Shown: one piece after another, positions 17,577-27,210 of the stretch
How positions within the stretch are numbered: the first letter of the stretch is position 1
How the letters are laid out: each line of letters starts with the position of its first letter
DNA from: Chloroflexi bacterium TSY
Lineage (GTDB): Bacteria; Chloroflexota; Anaerolineae; Caldilineales; Caldilineaceae
NCBI GenBank assembly: GCA_019217005.1
Contig: JAHBNG010000071.1
Coordinates: 1 to 64,000 of the forward strand
DNA length: 64,000 nucleotides
Reading direction: 5' to 3'
The notes under the pieces: generated by a model
The model's input: only the letters and a program-made list of their open reading frames with translations
Told to the model about the DNA's origin: nothing
Database searches by the model: none
Program-made: the position numbers and the translations under genes

Positions 17577-18005
17577 TTAGGAGAAAGAGGCTAGGGGAAG
17601 AAGAGGCTGGGGAGGAGGCTGAGGAAGAGGGGGTACAAGGGTGTGGTTTTTCTTGTAGAAGATAGAAGAGATCGGTTCTTCCGCAATAGAGGGGTTGAAC
17701 TTCCCGGACACGCTTTGTATGTAATGGCAGTTCCAAAAGGGCGCGTTGAAGAAGAACTGATAGAGAGAACCAGCAGCGTGTTATGTCAACATATAGATGA
17801 GGACAAAGGCAAGGAACCCAAAGGCGATACATAGTAAAAAATTAGGGGTGGTTCATTTTAGGCGGACAATTAGGTTTACATTTTTGCAAAGAGAAAAGAT
17901 GTTTATATTTTCTACTTTGAGCCATGCTCAGGCAGAAAATGACCTCAATATAGATTTTTATCTATGTATCAAAAGTGTAAACCTAATTCTGAACCACCCC
18001 AAAAA
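17577..18005. other. Intergenic region with a 155-bp mobile repeat
   Basis: No gene recognised. The first 270 bp contain only short, unconvincing frames; the M155 copy follows. Confidence 0.5.
17846..18000. repeat. 155-bp nonautonomous inverted-repeat element (family M155), copy 2
   Basis: Same element as at 3408-3563, with one extra base. AAAAATTAG is directly repeated at 17837-17845 and 18001-18009, a 9-bp target duplication. The pair defines 8-9 bp duplications for this family. It lies just beyond the 3' end of the IS110 gene. Confidence 0.9.
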
Positions 18006-19232
18006 TTAGAAGCAATTAAGCGATAGGTTGGCGACGATGGGCTCGTTGCTGCAAATGGAAAGATTCATCATAAGGTTTCTTGTCTTGCCACAATTTCCAA
18101 ATGATGCAAATCCAGCGATTAGCGAGAGTGCGATCAGCATGACTCTTTTTGAGACCGCGTTGGCGAGCGGCGGTGTAAAAAGCAGCGGCCCAAGAAGACT
18201 CTTTGCGGGAGCAGCGAGCAAATTGCTGAGTAAAATAACGAAAGTCGTGATCGCAAGCTCTGCGGAAATGAACGGTTCTGACTTTGCCACTTTGTTTGGT
18301 GACAGGACAGGTTCCCGCCAGAGACTGAAGGCTCATGGGAGAGGAAAGCGTTTCCTGTCTTCGCCAAACTTGACCAGAAGACTGGGAGCTAAAGCTGGCC
18401 AGCACCAGGTAAAGAAGCAAAGATATGCTGATCCGGATGTTGCAGAAAAAGTGACTGTAACTGGTCAAGGGTCTCTTGTTCATAGCGCAGTGCAAACAAA
18501 GACATTCAGCCAGCTGAAGAGCTTCTCGTTGATACGCTGGCACAAATGCAGGAGCTGATGTGGGATAAGTGGCGGTTAACTTATCATAACAAGTGACCCA
18601 TTTACGGGTTGCGTATGTCGGTGCTGCTTGAGAAACTCTTGGAAGCCTTCATAGGTGGAGTTGCGCACATGCTCTGGCGTTGGATAGGTCAGAACCAGGT
18701 GGCAGGCAATCCGAGAAGGCCAGTTGCTGAAGACCTCAAGCAGCGCCGGATGGTAACGCAACAGGCAAGCGCGCAGACGGTTGGATAAGGCCACAGTCTC
18801 TTTGGTCCAGTATTGTGTGGCACTGCTGACCACTCGCATCTGCTGGAGTAATTCACTGCCAGGTGACCAAGGATAAAATCGATGGACATCGGTCCGCAAC
18901 AAATCTGCTATCACATAGGCATCACTCTTATCATTATGCGCACCACTTTGACTATAGCGCTCCCGACTCTTGTTCACCACATTCGGCGGCACCACATAGA
19001 CATTCTTGTACCCGCTCGACCAGAGATAATCAATCAGCAAATTATGCGCTGTTTCCAGTCCCACTGTCACTTCATCATGGCTCGCTCCTGTCTTCTTTCT
19101 CATTTCTTCAATTTGGCGAAATCCCTTCTGGCTATGCTCTATCTGCGCATAGCCCAGCGCTCGTCCTGTCTCATCCAACATCATCACATCATGTTTCTTT
19201 TCACTCCAGTCGATTCCCATTTTCACTTTCAT
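18006..19232 (-). pseudogene. IS110-family transposase, broken
   Basis: The N-terminal part starts at ATG 19232 with MGIDWSEKKHDVMMLDE, the opening of the DEDD catalytic domain of IS110 transposases, and continues with VGLETAHNLLIDYLW and AHNDKSDAYVIADLLR. It stops at 18576 after 218 codons. The C-terminal part in other frames (18006-18370) has SLQSLAGTCPVT, the conserved A-G-x-x-P region of the Transposase_20 domain, and the helical YTAARQRG and NRWICIIWKLW segments. The gap and frame changes mean no full protein can be made. The non-coding stretch upstream (19233-19430) may belong to the element. Confidence 0.85.
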
Positions 19233-19340
19233 CTTGGACCTCCTCTCCCGTATCGCCTGAGCTCCTCAACTTTGGACGCTGTTTTCCGTTTTCCTGTTAT
19301 GGCACTCGAGGTGCTGCACGCTTTCGACGTTGCACGGCGT

Positions 19341-19408
19341 CGACCTGGCGGACTGTCCGGGAAGGGCGGTCGCACCGCTCGAAGAGGTTGGTCCTTTTTG
19401 CCAGGTCG
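19341..19408 (-). ncRNA. Candidate IS110 structured (bridge-type) RNA region
   Basis: CGACCTGGC (19341-19349) is complementary to GCCAGGTCG (19400-19408), with a small inner hairpin GCGGT-CGC-ACCGC at about 19366-19378. It lies 110-180 bp upstream of the IS110 transposase start, on the side where IS110-group elements encode their bridge RNA. Structure and location only; not proven. Confidence 0.3.
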
Positions 19409-19480
19409 AGAGTCCAATAAGTTTCGGCTTTCCTTGCTTTTGCCTTCCCTTATTTTATCTCCCTTTCCTATATTACCTAA

Positions 19481-19537
19481 CAGGAAGAGGTCAGAGATGA
19501 GTTCGTCAACGAGGTTATTCTTGACCTCTTTCGGGAA
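19481..19537. repeat. GGAAGAGGTCA hairpin repeat, copy 1
   Basis: GGAAGAGGTCA pairs with TGACCTCTTTC around a variable 30-nt loop. Related hairpins lie at 20660-20717 and 28967-29025. All three flank gene 3' ends. Confidence 0.7.
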
Positions 19538-19614
19538 GTTGGTGGTGCGTCTTTGTCAACCCCCTGAGATCATGAAGAGCCAGGAGATCTAAAAGAAGAA
19601 TCAAGAACTGAGAA

Positions 19615-20586
19615 CTAAAAACCCTCTCGAAGCGTCGATTGGAGTTTGGCTATTTGATTTGGTAGATCTGGTTCTGCGGCTGAGCCAAGTTGGCGATTAC
19701 GATGTTTGCGAAAGGCTAATTCTGCGAAAAGATGGTTTCGGTTAAGCTGTTTGCTGTCTACTTTGCCCCGCAAGCGACGGAATGGATCATTGTGGCTTTG
19801 AAGTAAGCGGTCGAATTCACTTTGGCTCAAGGTCAGACCAATTTCGGGGGCAAGTTCGGTACGCAGTATTTTCCGTTCTTTTTGCCAGTTGAGCCAGATA
19901 GCGATCACGAAAACGCCCAAGCCAACCGTGGCCAGCGCAACACTAAAGACCAAATTGAGCGGATTGAGTGCAGTGAGCGCGACACCGAAATTGTGGAGCG
20001 CATGGGCTACAATGGCCGCGATTAATCCCAAAATGATGAACCATGCTCGCTGTTTTCGACGAGTTGTATTACGTGCCAATCCCAAGCCGATTCCTGTCAT
20101 CCCTGAATAAAGTGCGTGGTTCATACCAAAGAGCAGACTGCGAATAAAGATTAAAAAGGTAAGGCTCGGAAATCCGCCTTGCTCAAAGGCGCTCATAAAG
20201 TAGAAGATATTTTCTGTCATAGCAAAACCAAATCCTACCATTGCACCATAGACAAGACCATCCAAGGCATTATCGAACTCGGAACGTCCCCAACGGTAAA
20301 TACCGAAAAGCGCCACCGCCTTTGCTAGTTCCTCAATCACCGGTGCAATCAAAATGCTTTCCGTCAACATCGCGTAAGCATTGCTGGAAGCTCGGAGAGA
20401 GGGAGCACCAATGAGCATCATCCAGATCAATGTGACGAGAATTGCCGGAAAAGCCCCCCAGAGAAAAGCGACGGCAAGGAGCCAGATCGGTTCACGTTCA
20501 TACCGGTCTGTCCAATAGATAATGGCAGCATAAAGAAGTGTGGGGATGACGGCAGCGATCACACTGATGGTAAGGACAGAGAACAT
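19615..20586 (-). CDS. prsW: PrsW-family intramembrane protease
   Basis: 323 residues from ATG 20586. The PrsW pattern is clear: EELAKAVALFGIY (EExxK) about residues 85-97, AMVGFGFAMTENIFYF with the conserved Glu-Asn, and HALYSGMTGIGLG with a conserved His, plus about seven hydrophobic helices in the first 235 residues. The final 90 residues are charged and cytoplasmic. PrsW of Bacillus cleaves the anti-sigma factor RsiW; here no anti-sigma gene is near, so the substrate is unknown. It stands alone between an IS110 remnant and a hairpin repeat. Confidence 0.85.
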   Translation of the reverse strand: MFSVLTISVIAAVIPTLLYAAIIYWTDRYEREPIWLLAVAFLWGAFPAILVTLIWMMLIGAPSLRASSNAYAMLTESILIAPVIEELAKAVALFGIYRWGRSEFDNALDGLVYGAMVGFGFAMTENIFYFMSAFEQGGFPSLTFLIFIRSLLFGMNHALYSGMTGIGLGLARNTTRRKQRAWFIILGLIAAIVAHALHNFGVALTALNPLNLVFSVALATVGLGVFVIAIWLNWQKERKILRTELAPEIGLTLSQSEFDRLLQSHNDPFRRLRGKVDSKQLNRNHLFAELAFRKHRNRQLGSAAEPDLPNQIAKLQSTLREGF

Positions 20587-20659
20587 GATTGAGTGGAATG
20601 GGCTTAATAATTTCGGCTTTTCAGGATCTCAGAGGGTTGACAAAGAAGTGCTATGAACG

Positions 20660-20717
20660 TCCCGGAAGAGGTCAGGCATTAGGTCGTCAACGAGACCCTT
20701 CTTGACCTCTTCCGGGA
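20660..20717. repeat. CCCGGAAGAGGTCA hairpin repeat, copy 2
   Basis: CCCGGAAGAGGTCA (20661-20674) pairs with TGACCTCTTCCGGGA (20703-20717). It lies between the prsW start and the 3' end of the next gene and could act as a terminator. Confidence 0.75.
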
Positions 20718-20761
20718 CGCTACGCCTCCTGTATCCCGGAAGAACCATAATTTTTGAAGTT

Positions 20762-21757
20762 TCAATCTCCTGGCATTGGTGCGTTTGCTGGTTGAACATG
20801 ATCTGAGCCTGCCAAAAGGTGAGACCAAAGCATAAAACTTAGAATGCCAATCAGAACACCAAGCCAAAGTGTGCAAAAGCGAATCAACAGTGCAGCAGCA
20901 GTTGCTGTGGCAATATCAAGTCCTAATATTTGATTGCTGAGCGTAAAGAGACTCCCCTCCACACCACCAAGACCACCCGGCAAGGCAATCACCGCTCCAA
21001 TCACGACGCTAATCGAGAAAATGAAGATAGAAATCAGTAGAGTATCTAAGCCAGATCCTAGACCGAAACCAACGAGTACAATATAATAAGCAAGACCCTC
21101 TGCCGCCCAACTGATGATACCGATTCCTAACGCAATGAGCAGATTACGTGGCCGAAAAATAGTGTAGCTACTTTCGTAGAATTGATGTAGATTCTCTGCA
21201 AATTTATGAAAGAGCGGAAGTTTCTCGCCAAGCTGTAGACACCAAAGGGCTAATGGTCGAAATTGCATAACCACAATGAAAATTGCAAATCCAAGGAAGA
21301 CCAGGATTGCAACGAGACGGGCAATTGGATTTGGGAAAACAAACAGACCCACTCCCGCTAGCAATAACATTGCAATTCCATCGGTGATGCGTTCGGCCAG
21401 TACGACTGGTGCTGTTAAACTCATTGCTGTACCAGTGACGTTTTTGACCATGTAGCTTTTTAGAAATTCCCCTGCTTTGCCCGGTGTCATCACCATCAAC
21501 ATCCCAACGCCAAAAATACGTGTACTATCCAAGCTCGAAATTGGGATATCAAGAAGCTGCAAATACCAACGCCACTTGTAGAGTCTTCCAACATAGTTGA
21601 TAAGGGTTAAACCAATTACAAGAGGAAGCCAACTCCAGGGCCATCCTTGTAGTTCACCCGCTAGTGTCCGTACATCACCGAACAAGGCAATTGCGACGTA
21701 AACCAGGAGCGCCAGCATTAGCGACCAGATCAACTTTCTTTGTAGTTCAGGACTCAT
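20762..21757 (-). CDS. Lysylphosphatidylglycerol synthase TM-region (UPF0104) membrane protein
   Basis: 331 residues from ATG 21757. About eight hydrophobic helices. Family signatures: the L-x-x-Y-x-x-R-x-x-K-W-R segment near residue 60 (NYVGRLYKWRWYLQLL), MVMTPGKAGEFLKSY near 110, and VVLAERITDGIAMLLL near 140, with PGGLGGVEGSLFTL near 265. These mark the MprF-like flippase or AglD-type fold, without the lysyl-transferase domain. Likely a lipid or polyprenol-linked substrate transporter. It is separated by 8 bp from the downstream end of the small membrane gene preceding it, so the two are probably co-transcribed. Confidence 0.8.
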   Translation of the reverse strand: MSPELQRKLIWSLMLALLVYVAIALFGDVRTLAGELQGWPWSWLPLVIGLTLINYVGRLYKWRWYLQLLDIPISSLDSTRIFGVGMLMVMTPGKAGEFLKSYMVKNVTGTAMSLTAPVVLAERITDGIAMLLLAGVGLFVFPNPIARLVAILVFLGFAIFIVVMQFRPLALWCLQLGEKLPLFHKFAENLHQFYESSYTIFRPRNLLIALGIGIISWAAEGLAYYIVLVGFGLGSGLDTLLISIFIFSISVVIGAVIALPGGLGGVEGSLFTLSNQILGLDIATATAAALLIRFCTLWLGVLIGILSFMLWSHLLAGSDHVQPANAPMPGD

Positions 21758-21765
21758 AGAGAGAA

Positions 21766-22185
21766 TTATAGATGGTGAAGATTATCTAAGTCAACCCGTT
21801 GCTGTAATGTTTCGTCAGAAAGGTTGTTGACGAGATCCGATAGTTGGGCAACGGATTTCTGAATTCGCTGTGTGCGTCTTTGATTCACTTCAGTGGACAA
21901 GTCAGCTCTAGGAATATTTAACAGGATGATGGCAAGCTGATTCAGGATCTCGTCTTTGAGCATCAAGTGAATTTTGTTTAGAATGATGAGATGCAGTTTT
22001 TGTACTTGCTGATGGTTTACATAAAGAAGCAAACAAAACCCACAAGCCGTGGCGATCGCAATGGTAAGCACAACAAACCACGACTCGCCTATGAAGAGAG
22101 TGACCACAATCATGACAAGCCACACAACTACGGCCCATATATGGAGAGGTGACTGCAACCATTTTTTGAATGACTGATTCATCAT
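21766..22185 (-). CDS. Small membrane protein of unknown function
   Basis: 139 residues from ATG 22185 (ATG 22182 is an alternative). Two hydrophobic helices (about 16-32 and 37-55) are followed by an 80-residue soluble, helical, Leu/Gln-rich domain likely to form a coiled coil (QRRTQRIQKSVAQLSDLVNNL). It ends 8 bp before the UPF0104 gene and is probably in its operon. No family recognised. Confidence 0.6.
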   Translation of the reverse strand: MMNQSFKKWLQSPLHIWAVVVWLVMIVVTLFIGESWFVVLTIAIATACGFCLLLYVNHQQVQKLHLIILNKIHLMLKDEILNQLAIILLNIPRADLSTEVNQRRTQRIQKSVAQLSDLVNNLSDETLQQRVDLDNLHHL

Positions 22186-22634
22186 GCAATCTCGCGAGAT
22201 TCATTGTACGCAATCTATACGCTGAGATGACGACAATTATACTATCTGATGAAAAATACGAATCTTACAAGATTCTGTTGATAAATCAGATAAATATCGC
22301 TATAAGAATTGAGTATACATACCAGCTTTCATCCTTTTCGTTGATGAGCGAGATGCTTTACTTGGTTACAAAAGGGAGATACGTTTTTGATAATGAAGAA
22401 GTAGGGAGTGAGATTGTCCCGTGGGTCAACGTCAATTCATTTTCCGTAAATGCATCTACAAAGTCACGCCCATGTGGATCATGCAGGCGAGCAGCAGCCA
22501 GAATCAAGGATGACGTGCCGGTCTGCTCTGTCCCACGGGCAGATAATTTAATGTCAAGTAGATGTCCTTTCCCTGTCAATGATTGGTCGCTCGCAATAGA
22601 AATATTGATGCGTCCGTCACCCGAATTATAGACT

Positions 22635-22849
22635 CAGTAGATCCAAATTTCAGGTTTTGAGAGAGAATTCTGGCTAAACAGTTGACATAAATACAAATTT
22701 GCCGGTCGATATCTAGTTTTTGCGTTAGATTTGGGCGATTTTCAGATATGAAATAGGTTGTTTTCTGTAACCGAAATCTGAATAAATGACTCCAAAATCC
22801 CTGCAATCTCGACTGAAAATCGCCAAAAACGCCAAATTTGGATCTACTG
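22635..22849. repeat. 215-bp nonautonomous element (family M215), copy 1
   Basis: Perfect 16-bp terminal inverted repeats CAGTAGATCCAAATTT, flanked by AGACT at 22630-22634 and 22850-22854. Lies inside the protease gene, close to its 3' end. Confidence 0.95.
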
Positions 22850-22999
22850 AGACTGATAAAATATAACCCTCTGCGTCTGCGCCCAATGTGATCTTTTGGA
22901 CTGTGATTCTTTGTATATCGTAGACTAAAACGAAATCACCACTGGAAATGTTCTGCAATCCAGTTCCATCCAGGCGAACATTGCCGGATTGCTCAGGCT

Positions 23000-23214
23000 C
23001 AGTAGATCCAAATTTCAGGTTTTGAGAGAGAATTCTGGCTAAACAGTTGACATAAATACAAATTTGCCGGTCGATATCTAGTTTTTGCGTTAGATTTGGG
23101 CGATTTTCAGATATGAAATAGGTTGTTTTCTGTAACCGAAATCTGAATAAATGACTCCAAAATCCCTGCAATCTCGACTGAAAATCGCCAAAAACGCCAA
23201 ATTTGGATCTACTG
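23000..23214. repeat. 215-bp nonautonomous element (family M215), copy 2
   Basis: Virtually identical to copy 1 and in the same orientation, 150 bp away. AGGCT flanks it at 22995-22999 and 23215-23219. The protease reading frame ends at CAG-TAG in its terminal repeat. Confidence 0.95.
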
Positions 23215-26200
23215 AGGCTGCAACGATATGTCCGAGAGTCGAAGCTGCGCGGTTTGTTTTCCGAGCTGGTAGGTTGCTGTTCCAGGATGAAGATTGGGCA
23301 ATGGCGGCCACGAATTGTTTGCAACATAATAAAGGATCTGACTCGCATCCGCTGCATCTAGCTCACCATTGCCATTTATATCACCTGCATCCAGTGCGTC
23401 GGCATGTACTGCTGCTTTGCCACTTGACATGTCTAAGAGCAAAGCGGCATCACCCAATTCAATTGCTCCGTTGCCAGTAACATCTCCTCGTATATAGGCT
23501 ACCGGTGGTTGTCTCACCTTTAAGAAACTATCTGTGAGAATAAGTGGTCTATCAACTTTATTCCCTGCCTTATCTAGAATGGTCAGGGCAGAATTACTGC
23601 CTTCATTAATCGGTAGCCTCAGTTGGAGCGAACTTTTATCCCCATTTTGACCCAATACATTGAAATGAACGAAAAAGAGAGGGCCTTGACCATGGATTTG
23701 TGGCAAAGCTCGTTCAGATTCTGGTTTTGTTGCGATGATTTTGATCTGGCTGCGCTCTTCATCGATGTGGAGAACATCATAGGTCCACGCATAGCCATTT
23801 GTGAGAATTGATGGCGATACACCCGAAACCTCAACTACTGTTGGGTCGACCTCAAGCCGCAAATCGCTTGCTGTGATCTGTATGCCATCGGCCCGGTGAA
23901 TGTGGACAGGGACAACTGCTTCTCGATCTGAAGTTCTGCTTGATTCTACAACAATATTTGGAACCCATAGCGCAAGTTGAGAATAATCAGTGCAATCGAT
24001 ATTCGAGGTATCGATAATGACGTGTTGATTCGTCTCCAGTTGAGCTTGAATTGCTTGGATTTGATAACAATACCGTTGAGACGGAATCAGATCATTCTGA
24101 CGTTCATCGTCGATATCTTGGTAGTGCGGCATGGTTGAACGACCGATTTCGACGAAATCGCTTGTCTCTCTGCGCAAGATCCGGTACTCGGTTACCTGTG
24201 GATTGGGGGCAACACTCCAATTGAGCCACACGCTGCTCACGCTCGATTCAACCGATAAGTTGAGTGTTTCGGGCGATGGTGTGGGTGATGGTGTGGGTGA
24301 TGGTGTGGGAGAACTCTCTGCCTGCTCTGATACCATCAGGAACACATCATCTAGATAGAAACTGCTCACCAGTGAATGATCGGTCTGAACTAAGAAGATA
24401 AGCTCCACTGTTTGACCAGCGAAATCATTCAGCGAGCCCGACCAACCTATCCAATCAGCTGTAGCATTTCGATGGCAAAGCTCAAATTGTGCCACAGCCT
24501 TACGATTGACCAGCACCTGTGCAATATCACTGCCACACGCATCGCGCGAAACAATGCGATAATGAAATGACAATGTGCTCCCACCTGTGGGAACTTTTAC
24601 CTGTTGGGAGAGCTGGCTGATTTCTTGATCGGCTCCGCCCAACCAAGCCGCATAAACACCTGATAAAGGTGGGTAGTGATCAGAAAGTACGATTGCTGAA
24701 CTGATCAGCGAACCGATTGCACCGTAATGAGTAGACTGTTCAACCCAATCACCATTTGCCCCTTTTTCAAAATGACCGTTTTGAATCAGGTTTGTCTGAC
24801 TGGGACCGGGAGCCGTTGGCGTGAAATCCGGCACAGCTGTTGGAGAAGGCTGAGGAGTCGACTGTGTTGAAGTGATAAGCCGCACATCGTCCAAAAAGAG
24901 GCTGCTTACATTCTGATCGTCATTGGTCTGCATCCTGAACCCAATGGTAACCGGTTGACCTGCATAGTCGGCTAACTCAACAGTGGCTTTCGTCCACTGC
25001 GCGATGGCAGTTGCTTCACAGATTTCCAATTGGGCAACAAGCGCATTGTTGACAAGGATATAGACGGTATCGTTACGACATTCAGATTCGGTTGACCAGA
25101 TCTGATAGTAAAATTCCAGTATGCTCAAGCTGTTCGTTGGTAAATTCACTGTTTGGACGAGCTTACTGATTTCCAGGTTCAAGCCACCCAACCATGCTGC
25201 ATAATCGCCACTACGTGGGTCAATGCCGTTTAATTCATTAGAATGATAGATGAGAGAACCTGTTCCTCCATACTGCGTGGAACTTTCGATCCAATCACCA
25301 CTTGCCCCTTTCTCAAAGTCACCATTGCGTATTTTGCTCAAATCGGGGGTAGCTGTTGAAGTTGACGTGTTTGTTGGCGTTGATGTTGCTGAATTTGTCG
25401 GTGTTGGCGTATCTGTTGGCGTGCTTGTGCGCGAAGGAGTAGGCGATGCCGTCGCCGTTGGTATCGAAAGATCTGGTGTGAATGTTGGTGAGGGCGTCGA
25501 AGTAGGAGACGCTGTTGCAGTAGGAGATAATGTGGGGCTGGGGGTTGGGTTGGAATGACCTGGAGGGATACGTCCCCCACTTTTTTGCTGAATCCATTCG
25601 GTAAACTGGGTTAGATCTGTATAAACGCCATAAAGTCCTGGGCGTGCACATCCAAACCCCCAACTAACAATGCCTGCCTGCTTCCATGACCCAGCCCCAG
25701 TGGGAACGACAAGGGGACCACCACTGTCTCCCTGACATGCATCTTTCCCGCCTTGTTCAAATCCTGCACAGAACATTTTGTCGGTTATCTGACCGTTGTA
25801 CGCTCGATTGCATATTTTGCTTTCGACCAATGGTACGCTGACTTCCTGCAAGATATCCGCCATCTTTCCACCCTCAGAGGTTGTACCCCAACCCGTGACT
25901 GAGGCTAAGGCTCCTGGTACCAAGAGTGCATCATCGAGCGGAGTGGAGACAAGAGAGATCGTTTGGACCCGATCGTTGAGGATTGCGGGGGAACCTAAGC
26001 GCAAAAGAGCAATATCATTGTTCGCATTAACCGGATTGTATTCTTCATGGATGATGATTTCTGCAATAGGCCTATTTTGTTCTATGCCTTCTTCATCCAT
26101 GGTAATATTGTGCTCACCCAACCAAACAGCGATCTCGGCGGGGGCAAGGGCGCGACCGTTTAAACCGAAGACACAGTGGGCGGCTGTCAATACCCACTCT

Positions 26201-26700
26201 GGCGCAAGCAGTGTTCCTCCGCAAAGAAAAGGTCCCGGCAGAATCAGAACCTGCCAAGGCCATTCACCCGGGCTGGCGTCCTGGCCGCCCACAATTTGGG
26301 CTTGGAGGCGGGGAATCTTAAATGGGGAAGGCTTTTGAAATACTTGAGCTTCATCTGCGTGTCTATCCGGGAAAATTTCGCCCTGTCTCTGCTCTGAGAG
26401 ATGTGGTACCAAACTTTTCTGGCGCACTACGTGTATCTGCTGAACGGCACTTTGTTGCTTATTTGCGCCATTGATTGGAGCTATCTTTGACGGTGCCAAA
26501 CTCAAGGCAGAGTTCCCTTGACGAGCAGATACAAACACCTCATCTAAGAAAATTGTGCAAGCTTCTGTCTTCATCAGAGCACCAATGGATCGTTCGCACA
26601 ATTTCGTCTGATGAGCAAAGATAAATAAGATGATGCTTGTTGATAGGAATAAGAAAATCAATCCGAGGAGACGAAACCAATACAACGGAGACAACTTCAT

Positions 26701-27210
26701 AAATAATTTCCAGAGTTAACCCAAGTTGAGCGACCCAAACTTCTTCGTCATCAGGTTGTTCAACCCGGTCTAGGGGTACAATAACGCACCAAAACCTACC
26801 ACAAAATGGTCAAAAATATCTTGACGATCACACTACGCACGATGGACGATCAGATAAGAACCTATCCGGAAAATGGCTGCGAGTTCGACCAGTTTCTCGA
26901 GTGAGAATGCATCATCACAGAACTTTTCGGATACTCACTGAGCACTAAGAAAAATAGGAAAACATCTTCGGCGCTTTGATCCAGGCGACCCTGTCACCCT
27001 TTCACCTTGCCACGATCATGTTGACTTTCGACTCACTACCGACGAAACGTTGGTACATGTCATTCTTGAGCGGGTATTCGACCCAAATCACATCGTTCTA
27101 GCCCGATTCTCTGACTGAGCGGTTCCATTTGAACGAAGCAGGTTAGCGAAGAATCCCACTATCGCAAAAGATGTTGGGTCGTAAGAAGACACAAAAAAGG
27201 GAGATAATCC
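26701..27210. other. Divergent intergenic region between the protease and aconitase X genes
   Basis: 510 bp without a recognised gene. It should hold promoters for both flanking genes. The repeat at 26858-26949 is in it. The stretch 26960-27120 has codon-like composition but no continuous frame with a recognisable product. Confidence 0.5.
26858..26949. repeat. CTATCCGAAAAGT palindromic repeat, copy 2
   Basis: CCTATCCGGAAAA pairs imperfectly with ACTTTTCGGATA; the interior matches the copies at 10031 and 53823 (GTTCGACCAGTTTCTCGAG, then CATCATCACAGAACTTTTC). Confidence 0.8.

Larger units (their letters stand above)
22358..26700 (-). pseudogene. Secreted trypsin-like protease with CBM-like, Fn3, cohesin and dockerin modules, broken by two M215 elements
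   Basis: From ATG 26700: an N-terminal hydrophobic signal or anchor (residues 8-30), then an S1 protease domain with all three catalytic regions: LTAAHC (His), NNDIALLRL (Asp) and CQGDSGGP (Ser). A Thr/Pro/Ser stalk follows, then two similar beta-sandwich modules each opening NGxFEKGAxGDW and closing LDDV-L, separated and followed by Pro-rich linkers, an Fn3-like module, a cohesin-like module (about 930-1060), and a dockerin-like pair of D-x-N-G-x-x-x-x-D-A repeats. M215 elements at 23000-23214 and 22635-22849 interrupt the last cohesin-like module. Removing each with one 5-bp duplication restores a continuous 1300-codon frame ending in YLPFVTK. As it is, translation stops at the TAG in the first element's end. 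Confidence 0.85.

Noticed and set aside
22635..23214. M215 copies considered as self-splicing introns because they interrupt genes precisely
   Set aside because: Each copy is flanked by a 5-bp duplication and has perfect terminal inverted repeats, and one copy is intergenic; splicing would have to remove 220 nt with no intron-like core visible. A mobile element explains it better.
23268..23357. Plus- and minus-frame peptides overlapping the M215 ends that recur at several loci (segment FLAIFSRDCRDFGVIYSDFG)
   Set aside because: The peptide is encoded by the M215 element itself and appears wherever it inserts; it has no start or ribosome site and stops after about 40 codons, so it is not a gene.
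25250..25558. Plus-strand frame rich in Val and Gly across the protease stalk
   Set aside because: It is the antisense of the Pro/Thr/Ser linker of the minus-strand protease gene; the repeats explain its length.
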